Shown: positions 10,832 through 22,864 of the stretch, piece after piece | Layout: every line of letters begins with the position of its first letter | Numbering within the stretch: position 1 is the stretch's first letter | From: Aspidapion aeneum | Lineage: Eukaryota > Arthropoda > Insecta > Coleoptera > Brentidae | Length of the DNA stretch: 64,000 bases | Direction of reading: 5' to 3' | Assembly (NCBI GenBank): GCA_963576565.1 | Contig: OY755046.1 | Coordinates: 56,523,471 to 56,587,470 of the forward strand | The notes under the pieces: generated by a model | The model's input: only the letters and a program-made list of their open reading frames with translations | Told to the model about the DNA's origin: nothing | Databases searched by the model: none | Program-made: the position numbers and the translations under genes

Positions 10832-12769
10832 AACTTGATCAAAGTATTGCAATATTACACGGTGAAGTTGCGAAAATCGTATATTTTCAAAGCCATTAAA
10901 TAAATTTACTTCAGACTTCAGAGAGCTTCTTTATAGCAAACGTTGACATTATTCAAAAAATTTCTATATTGTTTTCAGCGGTTTTCGCATTTTTTGTGTC
11001 GACGTCAAATATTGCAACGTTTTTATATTATAAGGACCCCGGATAGGTAGGTTTGATCAAATATACAGGATCAGTTTTTCATTTTATGTGCCTGTATAAA
11101 TATTAGCTACGATCTTAGGGTAAGAAAAAATATCTTACTCTAAGCCTACGATCTACCAATATTACTACTCTAATGGCCCATTTATGTTCTAAGGATAATT
11201 ATAAACCTAGACGTCAATCATAAGAGGCTTTCAACAAAATTTATTCATAAGTATAATATGTCTCCGTAGCGACTTATTGTTATTAACAAAAAATATCAAG
11301 AAAAACATTGCGTTTAATATGACATTCGATTTTTACGAATTATGTTTTCTAGGTTTTAAATTTCTTTAGAAATCTTCTCTACAAATTAAACTTTCTACAT
11401 TTTGAGGGGAGTCTATTTTATACAGAATTAAATACTATTGCTAAAAAGAATGCTGTAAAAATTTAGGATTATTTTTATTTTTCCTTTTTACAAAACCCAG
11501 CGCACAACCATAGAAACTCGATCGTGTGGAAAAACAGTGGTTAGGGCGAGGAAAAGCCTGTAACGTTACTTCTTCCTTTAAAGTAAAAAGAACTCTAAAC
11601 TCTTAAAATTTGCATTCAATAAAAGATCTTTAAAATTTGAAGCGGAAAAAAACAATTCAAAACGAGGATGAGGTTTTGAATAAAAAACGTCTTTTTGAAT
11701 AGGTTTTAAAGCGATTTTAAATGTTTTCGAGCCCTACTTCCACTTATCTGCTTCCTTTAGGCAGTTTTTCTTTTAAATTAAACGGCGTATAACTTTTAAC
11801 CTTTAAAAAAGGACTTAAAATAACATTGTTTTTAAAAATTAAAATATCGTATAATAAGTAAAAGACGACGACGACGAAAAGACCTGCGGATATGATTTTT
11901 ACAGTATAAAAACAATTTGATGAACTGATAGAGACCTTCTGCGTGTCTCCTTAATCACTTATCCCTTATTTGAAGCATGCGCAGTTACTTGGTTCGAACT
12001 TCATCTCTTACTAAAGGATAATGTTTGATCTTACTTGTGTTCGAATAACGCAGGCTGCTAGTTCCTTTAGTTAGATACAGTGTTGCCGCTCATTTAATGT
12101 TATGACAAATTGTAATGTAAATTTAAAATATTTTTTAAACCAGATAATTATTTCAAGTGCTACCAATGCGGGGTTTAATTTTACGCCAATTATTGAAAAT
12201 TATTTTTTATAAAAACTGGTGGGTAATATGTGTTGTTTGACAACAGTGTTCACCAACTAACCAAAAGTCATGAAATTGTTCTGTGAAGTGTGCACAAAAA
12301 AAAAGAAGAAGTACACAGTACACACAGTCTACCTATTTTACTGACCAGAATTTTACTGACCAACGACTTTTTTATACTTTTTTATGTCGGAGCATATTGT
12401 TTAAGATCGAAACAAATCCTACCTAATAAATCAAAACTGATACCACTCATAAAGAGTTACCTATCTATCTATCACTTAGGTACAGTTCAGTTTTATCTCA
12501 AAAATACATTTTTCACTAAAAAATCACCTCTGATTAGCTTCTACTACCGAAAAACCAGCTAATACCACGTTCACATGCCTTATACCACGAAAAAAACCAA
12601 CTAGCTCCTATTACCTAAAAAACTAACCACTACTAGCTTCCCCTAGCTTCTAACACCACAAAACCAACTACTACAATTATTATAATCAAAATATGAGGTA
12701 GCAGTTGGATTTTTGGTGGTAGAGACTTCGCACATGAAGCGCACTTTTAACAAACCCCCGGGCATCCCC
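10832..12769. other. Unassigned AT-rich sequence
   Basis: No gene recognised. The stretch 12560-12670 is low in complexity, with repeated blocks such as ctagctt and accac. Confidence 0.4.
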
Positions 12770-13017
12770 CCTACTGCGTCCTTTCTTCGCTAAGGAATCT
12801 GAGCTTCTTCTGTACAAAGGTCAGAATATCGGGCTACCTCAGATTCAGAAGGTCCTCCGTCTCAAAGGCTTCTTCTTCAAATACCTCTCTTTTTGCCTCC
12901 TTGTATGCTTTACATGATAAGAGGAAATGAGCCGAGGTCTCGTCCTCGGCCCAACATCGCTCACACGTCTCGTCCTCCTTCACTCTCATCTTCCCCAAGT
13001 ATCCTTATAGATCGCAG
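12770..13017 (-). pseudogene. LINE retrotransposon ORF2, C-terminal zinc-knuckle fragment
   Basis: Minus-strand reading gives LGKMRVKEDETCERCW, AEDETSAHFLLSCKAY and KEAKREVFEEEAFETEDLL. This is the conserved tail after RNase H in RNase H-bearing LINEs (R1/I/Jockey-like). The motif is C-x2-C-x8-H-x4-C with all four ligands present. A stop follows LLNLR and the frame has a stop upstream, so it is a fragment. It belongs to a different family from the LINE at 19-21 kb. It ends exactly where the ~530-bp satellite starts. Confidence 0.8.
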
Positions 13018-16000
13018 TGTCTGATGTAGTTCAGAAGGTTTACGAAACATTCTAGAACAAAACTTTAGACAACAATGCGTAATTTACATTTGGAAAAAGA
13101 CTTCTGTTTTGGAGGTTATACATAGGTTGTGTTGTATTATTTACTTTAATAATCTATTTTATTGTAGTTAAGTAAAACTCTATTTATGTGCTGGAATCTC
13201 TTGACTCTTGATACATTCCAGTCTATCCGAGCATATGCAGCTCTGACATTCTAACAACTTCTGCAGATTCTGACCAATCGAAATTAAATAATCGAATTTT
13301 CTAAATTAAGTATGAAGCATAACACGTAAGCTTAGACCTAGCGGCATAATTCTTATTAATAAGGCAATGCACGTACACGTAGATTCAATTAATCAACAGT
13401 GCATAGTGCTCTGCTAAGCTTCTTTAGTTTCTGTCTAGACGTCTACTTCCGAACTTAAATACTCTTCCTTCTTATAGCAATAATACAAGAAACCTATTTA
13501 AAATATAACGAGGTGAATTGGCTTGGCTCATTAAATCTTGCTGTGTAGTTCAGGAGGTTTACGAAACATTCTGGTACAAAAGTTTAGTCAACTATCCGTA
13601 ATTTACATTTGGAAGAAGTTCTGTTTTAGAATATGTATGGGTTATGTTGTGTTATTTACTTTAATAACCTATTTTAAAGCAGTAATTGTTCATTTGATTG
13701 AGTAAAATTCTATGTATATACCCTCTTGATAAATTCTAGTCTATCGGAGCATATGCAGCTCTCTGCCTTTCTAAACTACTACGACCAATCAAAATTAAAT
13801 AATTAAATTTTCCAAATAAATTTTACAAACAACTTCTGCAGACTCTGACCAATCGAAATAAAATAATCTTATTTCCTAAATTAAGTATCAAGCATCACAC
13901 GTAAGCTAGACCTAGCGGCATAATTCTTATTAGCAAGGCAGGGCACGTAAACCTACGAAACATCTTGGAAAAAAAGTTTAGACAACAATGCCTAATTTAC
14001 ATTTGGAAAAAGACTGTTTTGGAACTGATGTATGGGTTGTGTTGTGTTCTTTACTTTGATAACCTATTTTAAAGAAGTAATCGTTCATTTAATGCAGTTG
14101 AGTAAGATTATCTTTATATACTGGAATCTAGTGCAATTCTCTTAACTCTTGACAAATTCTAGTCTATCCGAGCATATGCTCTGACTTTCTAAATTACTTC
14201 GACCAATCAAAATGCGGTAATTAAATTTTCCAAATACATTTTGCAAACAACTTCTGCAGACTCTGACCAATTGAAATTAAATAATTACATTTTATAAATT
14301 AAGTATGAAGCATCACACGTAAGCTAGACCTAGCGGCATAATTCTTATTAGCAAGGCAGGACACGTAAACCTATAAAATTAATCAACACTACAAGAAATA
14401 TATTTAAAATATAACAGCCTGGTCATTCTGGAAATCGCGTGGTGAATTGGCTTGACTCAAAAAATCTTGATGCTTAGTTCAGAAAATATACGAAACATCC
14501 TGAAAAAAAAATTAGACAACAATGCCTAATTTACTTTTGGAAAAAGACTGTTTTGGAACTTATGTATGGGTTATGTTGTGTTCTTTACTTTGATAATCTA
14601 TTTTAAAGAAGTAATCGTTTATTTAATGCAGTTGAGTAAAATTCTCTTTATATACTGGAATCTAGTGTGATTCTATTGACTCTTGATAAATTCTAGTCTA
14701 TCGGAGCATATGCAGCTCTCTACTACGACCAATCAAAATTAAGTAATTAAAATTTCCAAATAAATTTTACAAACAACTTCTGCAGACTCTGACCAATCGA
14801 AGTAAAATAATCTTATTTCCTAAATTAAGTATGAAGCATAACACGTAAGCTTAGACCTAGCGGCATAATTCTTTTTAACGAGGCAGGGCACGTAAACCTA
14901 TAAAATTAATCAGCACTACAAGAAATATATTTAAAATATAACAGCCTGGTCATTCTGGAAATCACGTGATGAATTGGTTTGACTCAAAAAATTTTGATGC
15001 TTAGTTCAGAAGGTTTACGAAACATCCTTGAAAAAAAGGTTAAGACAACAATGTCTAATTTACATTTGGAAAAAGACCGTTTTGGAACTGATGTATGGGT
15101 TGTGTTGTGTTCTTTACTTTGATAACCTATTTTAAAGAAGTAATCGTTCATTTAATGCAGTTGAGTAAAATTCTCTTTATATACTGGAATCTAGTGCAAT
15201 TCTCTCTTAACTCTTGACAAATTCTAGTCTATCCGAGCATATGCTCTGACTTTCTAAACTACTTCGACCAATCAAAATTAAGTAATTAAATTTTCCAAAT
15301 ACATTTTGCAAACAACTTCTGCAGACTCTGACCAATTGAAATTAAATAATTTAATTTTATAAATTTAGTATGAAGCATCACACGTAAGCTAGACCTAGCG
15401 GCATAATTCTTATTAGCAAGGCAGGGCACGTAAACCTATAAAATGAATCAACACTACAAGAAATATATTTAAAATATTACAGCCTGGTCATTCTGAAAAT
15501 CGCGTGGTGAATTGGCTTGACTCAAAAAATCTTAATGCTTAGTTCAGAAAGTTTACGAAACATCTTGGAAAAAAAGTTTAGACAACAATGCCTAATTTAC
15601 ATTTGGAAAAAGACTGTTTTGAAACTTATGTATGGGTTGTGTTGTGTTCTTTACTTTGATAACCTATTTTAAAGAAGTAATCGTTCATTTAATGCAGTTG
15701 AGTAAGATTATCTTTATATACTGGAATCTAGTGCAATTCTCTTAACTCTTGATAAATTCTAGTCTATCCGAGCATATGCTCTGACTTTCTAAACTACTTT
15801 GACCAATCAGAATTAAGTAACTGAATTTTCCAAATACATTTTGCAAACAACTTCTGCAGACTCTGATCAATTGAAATTAAATAATTGAATTTTATAAATT
15901 AAGTATGAAGCATCACACGTAAGCTAGACCTAGCGGCATAATTCTTATTAACAAGGCAGTGCACGTAAACGTAGCTCCAATTAATCAAAAGTGCATAGTG

Positions 16001-17945
16001 CCTTTCTAAGCTTCTTTAGTTTCTGTCTGGACCTCTACTTCCGAACTTAAATACTCTTTCTTCTTATAACAACAATACAAGAAATATTTAAAATGTAACA
16101 GCCTGGTCATTCAGGAAATCACGGGGTAAATTGGCTTGGCTCACTAAATCTATCTGTGTAGTTCAGTAGGTTAACGAAACATTCATGAACAAAACTTTGG
16201 ACAACAATGCGTAGTTTACATTGAGACAAGACTTCTGTTTTGTAAGTTATGTATGGGTTGCGTTGTGTTCTTTACTTTGATAACCTATTTTAAAGAAGTA
16301 ATCGTGCATTTAATGTAGTTGAGTAAGATTATCTTTATATACTGGAATCTAGTGCAATTCTCTTAACTCTTGATAAATTCTAGTCTATCCGAGCATATGC
16401 TCTGACTTTCTAAACTACTTCGACCAATCAAAATTAAGTAATTGAATTTTCCAAATACATTTTGCAAACAACTTTTGCAGACTCTGACCAATTGAAATTA
16501 AATAATTAAATTTTATAAATTAAGTATGAAGCATCACACGTAAGCTAGACCTAGCGGCATAATTCTTATTAGCAAGGCAGGGCACGTAAACCTATAAAAT
16601 TAATCAACACTACAAGAAATATATTTAAAATATAACAGCCTGGTCATTCTGGAAGTGGCGTGGTGAATTGGGTTGACTCAAAAAGTCTTGATGCTTAGTT
16701 CAGAAGGTTTACGAAACATCCTGGAAAAAAAGTTTAGACAACAATGCCTAATTTACATTTGAAAAAAGACTGTTTTGGAACTTATGTATGGGTTGTGTTG
16801 TGTTATTTACTTTGATAACTTATTTTAAAGAAGTAATCGTTCATTTAACGCAGTTAAGTAAAATTCTCTTTATATACTGGAATCTAGTGCAATTCTCTTA
16901 ACTCTTGACAAATTCTAGTCTATCCGAGCATATGCTCTGACTTTCTAAACTACTTCGACCAATCAAAATTAAGTAATTAAATTTTCCAAATACATTTTGC
17001 AAACAACTTCTGCAGACTCTGACCAATTGAAATTAAATAATTAAATTTTATAAATTAAGTATGAAGCATCACACGTAAGCTAGACCTAGCGGCATAATTC
17101 TTATTAGCAAGGCAGGGCACGTAAACCTATAAAATTAATCAACACTACAAGAAATATATTTAAAATATAACAGCCTGGTCATTCTGGAAGTGGCGTGGTG
17201 AATTGGGTTGACTCAAAAAGTCTTGATGCTTAGTTCAGAAGGTTTACGAAACATCCTGGAAAAAAAGTTTAGACAACAATGCCTAATTTACATTTGAAAA
17301 AGACTGTTTTGGAACTTATGTATGGGTTGTGTTGTGTTATTTACTTTGATAACTTATTTTAAAGAAGTAATCGTTCATTTAACGCAGTTGAGTAAAATTC
17401 TCTTTATATACTGGAATCTAGTGCAATTCTCTTAACTCTTGACAAATTCTAGTCTATCCGAGCATATGCTCTGACTTTCTAAACTACTTCGACAAATCAA
17501 AATTAAGTAATTAAATTTTCCAAATACATTTTACAAACAACTTCTGCGGACTCTGACCAATTGAAATTAAATAATTGAATTTTATAAATTTAGTATGAAG
17601 CATCACACGTAAGCTAGACCTAGCGGCATAATTCTTATTAGCAAGGCAAGGTAAACCTATAAAATTAATCAACACTACAAGAAATATATTTAAAATATAA
17701 CAGCCTGGCTCTGACCAATTGAAATTAAATAATCAAATGTTCTAAATTAAGTATGAAGCATAACACGTAAGCTTAGACCTAGCGGCATAATTCTTATTAA
17801 CAAGGCAGTGCACGTAAATCTAGCTTCACTTAATCAACAGTGCATAGTGCCCTTCTCAGGTTCTTTAGTTTCTGTCTGGACCTCTACTTCCCATCTTAAA
17901 TACCTTTTCTTCTTATAACAACACTACAAGAAATATATTTAAATA
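13018..17945. repeat. Satellite array, ~530-bp monomer, about nine units
   Basis: The landmark 'cagcctggtcattc' recurs at 14415, 14942, 15480, 16099, 16636 and 17171, with a diverged start at 17701. Spacings are 527, 538, 619, 537, 535 and 530. Earlier units from 13018 are more diverged, and the unit at 13545-13960 is truncated. Other landmarks per unit are acaacaatgcctaatttac, ctgcagactctgaccaat and agctagacctagcggc. The 619-bp unit has extra sequence near 15960-16060 that is shared with the array's edges (13370-13490 and 17810-17930). No intact coding frame is present. Confidence 0.95.
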
Positions 17946-18204
17946 TTCTGAAACTCAGTGAAGCCATTGGAGGCAGTTTCAAACTAATTTTGAGTTTTTT
18001 GTTTGTTGGCATAATGGAGTTTTGATTGCTGCTTAGCTATCTTAAACCGCACTCCCATTCTCGTGTATTTAGCAAAATATTTGTCAATTGTCCATATTTG
18101 CCAAGTAGTGGTATACTCGGCCAATATTTGTGCAATTATTGACTTTCCAATGATGCGCCATCCTAAACGGGGAGTTGTATAGGAAGCCTAAATTAACGAT
18201 CGGC

Positions 18205-18540
18205 AGAGTTTTTGAAACTGTGGGATAGTGTGTGTTTTGGTTAACATTCTAAAAAACGGGAACTGGGGAGTGTTTCATTCAGAACCTGCACGAACCTGCT
18301 ACTTCTACAGGAGACAGAATGGAGGAGTGATTAGCCTAGGAACCAAAAGAGTACACAGTAAGCCAGTAATGACTGCAGTGCAGTGACTGTGGCTTGCCAC
18401 CAGGCAGGTTCAAGTCATTTTAATCGGAAGGAATCCAGCACTACCCGGGCTCTCCCAGTAGAGAAGAAATCACTCTGGCAGGAAATTAGACCGGGTGTCA
18501 TATGCAAGATTTCCCCTCGAGACTGGTTAAAAAAGCCCAG
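18205..18540 (+). repeat. Dispersed repeat, copy 1 (partner at 27885)
   Basis: Shares with 27885-28215 the ordered blocks tttttgaaactgtgggat, ggttagcctaggaac-like, gcagtggcttgccaccaggcaggtt (diverged), ctctccc and atgcaagatttcccct. Both are plus-oriented. It lies upstream of the LINE at 19-21 kb, so it may be part of that LINE's 5' region; this is an inference. Confidence 0.65.
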
Positions 18541-18599
18541 ATAACGACAGCAGAAAAAAAGATGTGAAATCTATAGAGACGCATGGTTCCAGTAATTTC

Positions 18600-18685
18600 A
18601 CGGTAAGATTAAAAGGTTTGCAGCACATTCTGGAACAAAACTTAGGCAACGATGTAACAAGTTACCATTGGAAATAGACCTCTTA
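18600..18685 (+). repeat. Diverged satellite-related fragment
   Basis: The text 'aaggtttgcagcacattctggaacaaaa' and 'ttaccattggaaatagac' aligns with the satellite block 'aggtttacgaaacattctggaacaaaa...tttacatttggaaaaagac'. It lies 650 bp past the array and may be a more protein-like ancestor of that block. Confidence 0.5.
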
Positions 18686-19914
18686 AAGCATTGACAAGCC
18701 AAATGGGCCGATACGGAATTATTGGAGCGGCTAAAAGACCTCAGCCTTAAATCCATACGATGGGAAAGTCGAGTTGGAAACTTGCGAATTATTTAGTACA
18801 TAGCAACTAAAGTTTCTTCTTCTCCTTAAGAATCTTGCTACGAGGAAAAAAACTGATTAAAATTTCATAAAGAAGTGTTAACTCTCTCGGTTTTACCTAA
18901 AATAAAAAACAATAAAGTTTGAAACAATTAAGTTAAGAATTATTAACAAAAAGTCGGTATAGGTCATTTCAAGATTGAATAAAACTCCACATACATATTT
19001 TTTCTTTTAATTACTTTTTCTTGGACACTCAGGTGGCCAGTAAGTATACGGCACGGCTAAGTACACTAGGGTCTTCGGTTCTCTTTGGAACCCCAAACAG
19101 GGTAGTTTTCTATTCGGTCCGTTTGTCCTTTAAAATTGCGTACCGACTAAAGTAATCTGCATGGAAAAGAGTGTTCAGAAAAACCTGAGGCACTAGCCGC
19201 AAACAAATGCTTTGGCTGTATATAACAGTTATTAGACCAATGATTGCATACGGTGCAATAGTCTGGTTAAAGAAGGGACATCAAAGAAACTCAAGGGTCA
19301 AACTAACCAGCTTAAAACGATGTCTTGCCATATGTGGTGCAGTGAGCTCTAGCCCACCGACTGCAGTTGAATGCTTACTAAACTTGCCTCCGCTTCACAT
19401 TCTCTTAGAGGCGAAGGCACGACGAGCAACATACAGAATAGGGGCCAACCACCAGGATGGCAGGGTAAACAAAGTGATATCAAGAGCCCTAATTAGGGAA
19501 CAAGAGTTGGACGCAACTCTAAGAATGATATTTGACTTCATGCCTAACACGGTGTACTGCAAAAGCTATACAACATTATCCTCCCGGAGAGGGAGGACTG
19601 GTTAAAGCACAGGACCAATTTTTTAACTAACGATAGCTTCTGATATACCGACGGATTCAAAATGCCACCAGGCGTTGGAGTTGTTAGTATCCAAGAAAAA
19701 GATTAACCATAGGCTCGGCCAATTGGCTACTATATTTCAGGCCGAACTCGTAGCCATTGAATTCTGTGCCCGGTGGATTACTGACCACGAATGGACCAAC
19801 AGGACAACAAAAATCATATTCGACAGTCAAGCAGCCTTAAGAGCGCTTGATTCCTATACGGTCTCATCGAGAACCGTAAGGAGCTGCCGAATGCGCTTGG
19901 TAGCGCTAACAATA

Positions 19915-20531
19915 AGCCTTTTTCCTCGAGGTTACTCGGAGTAACCGCTGTATGACGTCAGACAGTCAGCTGTGGATGACATTTCCAATTGTTTGTTTTT
20001 GTTTTTACCAGGAGCTTCCGAAATGCAGAAAATAATTCATTGTTTCCACCAATGCATGCCCACCCCGATTCAAAAAACGTATCACGCAGCGTTACCTGAT
20101 GCGTTTTTTGAATCGGGGTGGAAACAGGGTGCTCCTTTGGTATTCTGTGGTAAGGCCGCAGTACCACAGAACACCAAATGCAGTACATTTTAAGACTAGT
20201 TGCAGTTTAATTGATATAGGACCAACTTCAACGGATGTGCTTCATTTTCTACCGTTACCAAACATAATTCGTTGGTAATATATATATTAAAATCATTGAG
20301 TTGTATAACGCCCTGTAGGGTATAGAAGTCAATGATTAAAATCAAACATTTTGAAAAAAAAAACAAAACAAAACGATCTTAACCTCAAAATATGTCAGCA
20401 ACCACGTCTGCTAGGCTGGTTACACTGGGTGGTTACTCGTGACGTCATAGTTAGTGTTACTCAGCGAAGAAAAACAGAAAACGAGTGACCAGGTTACCTG
20501 GTAACTTGTAGTTACTGCGAGGAAAAAGGCT
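19915..20531. mobile_element. MITE with 14-bp inverted ends inserted in the LINE
   Basis: The left end AGCCTTTTTCCTCG and right end CGAGGAAAAAGGCT are perfect inverted repeats flanked by TA on both sides (19913-19914 and 20532-20533). Removing it restores continuity with the homologous LINE copy at 55.73 kb (gctaacaa / gtgtcagtag). Length is 617 bp with no coding capacity. TA flanks suggest Tc1/mariner-type mobilisation. Confidence 0.8.
20059..20121. repeat. Perfect hairpin inside the MITE
   Basis: CACCCCGATTCAAAAAACG pairs with CGTTTTTTGAATCGGGGTG across a ~22-bp loop. Outer bases tgtttccacc and ggtggaaaca extend the symmetry with a small interruption. Confidence 0.9.
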
Positions 20532-21147
20532 TAATGTGTCATTAGAATGGATACCAGGGCATTTTGGGCAAGAGGGAAATTAGACCGCAAGCCAAGCAGC
20601 GAGAGATTCTGCCTAATTTTTCGGCCCCGAACCAGCCCTAGGGATATCATGCATTGCTGCTAAATCAACCATATTAAAATGGATGGAGAATAGCTTCCAA
20701 TAATACTGAATAAATCAGAACTGGCTCACTCTAAAGAGTTCATTATAAGACCTTGTAGAAGTAGAGCCAGGAACATCATTGGACTTACCAGACAGGAGAT
20801 ACGTATAGTGACTGATGTTTTTACGGGTCACTGTCGACTGAGAGTACCCATGCACAGAATGGGACTAACAGAAGAGACCGAATGTAGACTCTGTATGGAG
20901 GATGACGAAACAGTCAGACATGTACTGTGCAAATGTTCGGCTATTGCACGTTTACGTCAGAACACTTTCGGCAAACCTCAGAAGATCTGAACAGTGTCTC
21001 ACCCAAACTGATAGCCGGCCTTTTTGGATGATTAGGCATATAGTGGTGAGAAACCACTCAAAAGTGAGCCACAATAGACCCACTGGTGGTCGTAGTGGAT
21101 GGGCTACAAACTCCACTCACATATGAATCATCATCATCATCATCAAA

Positions 21148-21999
21148 GCAATCTGCAAACGTTCACAAGATATTAAATCCCATCCGGCCTAGTAACAGGC
21201 GTGAATAAAGCAGTAATAAAAAAAATTGGTGCAAATCTAATATAATCTAACTAATTTCCATACTGGCTATTTCAAAGTTTATGCTGTGAGGAAATCAGTG
21301 CAGCATGTGAGGTAAATACGCTAGTCAATCGATTGACGTGGACCTTTTTTATATTTTCTTAGGCCTTAAGACATTTTTCCGGGCGAATAAAGGCAAGTCT
21401 TTGTGGCCGGCAAAATTGAATCTGCTGCAGTTTCTGTGATCCACTTCTAAGCCTTTGAAGTTCTTTTTAAAATAAAAGATTTTTTATAAAATGTTTATAT
21501 CTTTGGTAGTTTCGAATAATCCGAATTGGTTAAATTATAGGTATGTCATAGGCACACTTGCCAATTTTTTTAATTTAGATACTCTGATATTTCCCACATT
21601 TAAAGAAATCAAAGGAATATTGTATTTATGATTTTATAAAGCCCCCTAAAATTCGTGGCTTTACCGAACTGTCTAGGGATTTTTAAGGGGATACTTATAA
21701 AGTGAACGCCAAATATTTTTAGATACTCTCGCTGGTCTTACGAGAAGATTTTATTAAAAAGTTTTGATATTTTTTTAATATGTTCTCTTTTAAACTCTCT
21801 AAAACTTATTCATTTGATAAAACCATTTCATTTATCAAAAACTTTTGACCAGCACTTCTTGGAAAAGTTTTAAATTTTCTCTTTAATGCTTTATTAGTCC
21901 AGAATACACCAATCTATTTTTTAATTTGATTTAAGTTTTTTAAATAGCTTAATTTTGCCAAAACGCTTAAAATTTACTAAACTGATCAGGACCCTACAC
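21148..21999. other. Unassigned AT-rich sequence
   Basis: No gene, repeat or coding signal recognised. Confidence 0.4.
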
Positions 22000-22430
22000 C
22001 GGGAAAAATTATAGTGGAACATTTTGGGTCGCGTATTTTACACTTTGTATAACCGTTATTGTTATTACTGAGTTTGCGCATTAGCAGCTTCTCACTCCTT
22101 TTTTGTTATTAACGGTCACGGCGCCCGGTACTTACAGTGACCGTCCTTTAATTTTACCGTTATTTTTTAAGGTTAGTTTTGTACTTTTTACTAAAATTTG
22201 GTAGTTTGGTTTGTAAAAAGCCTTAAATCTAATAAAAATAAATAACAAATATAAATAAACACAAAGTTAAAGGAGTGTGAAAGTACTAAATTACCAAATG
22301 TAAAATTTAGTACCCGTAAATTAAAAATCAAACAAGTTTTCGTGGCTAATCGGGTCAAAATAAGGGTTTTTTGTTTCTCTCGTATTTTTCCGTGGGTAGC
22401 TTAAAAGCTTAACGTCACGGGGGTCCAAGA

Positions 22431-22790
22431 TAGGGATGGGCTCTCGGAGCAGTACCTGTTCATTTCGGAACAGGTTTTTAGTCGGAACAGGTTTTTGAAG
22501 TTGTTCCATTTCGTTGGAACAGTTCCTCGGATAACAGAAAAAATAATCAAAGTTGGGGACCCGCAAAGGCAAATCGGCTGTCTACGAACAAAGTAAAAAC
22601 GTGATGACCTTTTTTTTTGTCGCACATTTTTATATGGGCGCCCTTTTCAATATTCGACCCCACGCTTCGTCAGGCACGCGACGCTATTTTGACCAACCCA
22701 CAACAGGAGCAGAATTTTCGGAACAGGTTTTTTCTGGAACCGGAACAGTTTGTACCTGTTCCTAAAAAAACGCTGTTCCGCCCATCCCTA
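22431..22790. mobile_element. hAT MITE, 360 bp, with exact 8-bp target duplication
   Basis: Termini TAGGGATGGGC and GCCCATCCCTA form an 11-bp perfect inverted repeat. GTCCAAGA flanks both sides (22423-22430 and 22791-22798). Subterminal GGAACAGGTT/CTGTTCC motifs recur at both ends, in keeping with the transposase-binding repeats of hAT elements. No transposase. The target is the hammerhead unit, so the MITE is younger than that copy. Confidence 0.9.
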
Positions 22791-22816
22791 GTCCAAGATC
22801 TAATGGACAACTAATA

Positions 22817-22864
22817 AGTATTGACCGTTAATTGTTTCGTCCTTATGGGACTTCTCAGAACACT
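22817..22864 (-). ncRNA. Hammerhead ribozyme, decayed copy 1
   Basis: Minus-strand reading has stem I agtgtt with aatact (one mismatch), stem II GUCC/GGAC intact, and GAAAC and GUC present. The core is CUGAGAA instead of CUGANGA, a change at the invariant G8. Stem III pairing is also poor. Predicted inactive. Confidence 0.8.

Larger units (their letters stand above)
19150..21147 (+). pseudogene. RNase H-bearing LINE (R1/Jockey-like), 3' half, interrupted
   Basis: The C-terminal part of a LINE ORF2. 19207-19600 encodes the post-reverse-transcriptase region (LYITVIRPMIAYGAIVW, LLNLPPLHILLEAKARRATY). RNase H follows with YTDGFKMPPGVGVV (first Asp), AELVAIEFCARW (Glu) and IFDSQAALRAL (Asp). The frame is then split by a 617-bp MITE at 19915-20531. 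It resumes with a decayed version of WIPGHSG and the tail TGHCRLRVPMHRMGL plus CRLCMEDDETVRHVLCKC, a complete C-C-H-C zinc knuckle. Several shifts and stops are present. The 3' end is an (ATC)n tail at 21127-21147. The same family recurs at 55.6 kb. Confidence 0.85.

Noticed and set aside
14405..17700. CRISPR-like regular repetition
   Set aside because: Repeats are ~530-bp contiguous satellite monomers with no short repeat/variable spacer pattern, and the genome is eukaryotic.
13018..17945. Hammerhead-like string in the satellite (ctgatgtagttc...cgaaac at 13031-13062)
   Set aside because: The A9 position is U, stem II does not pair, and other units lack CUGANGA altogether. Not a ribozyme.
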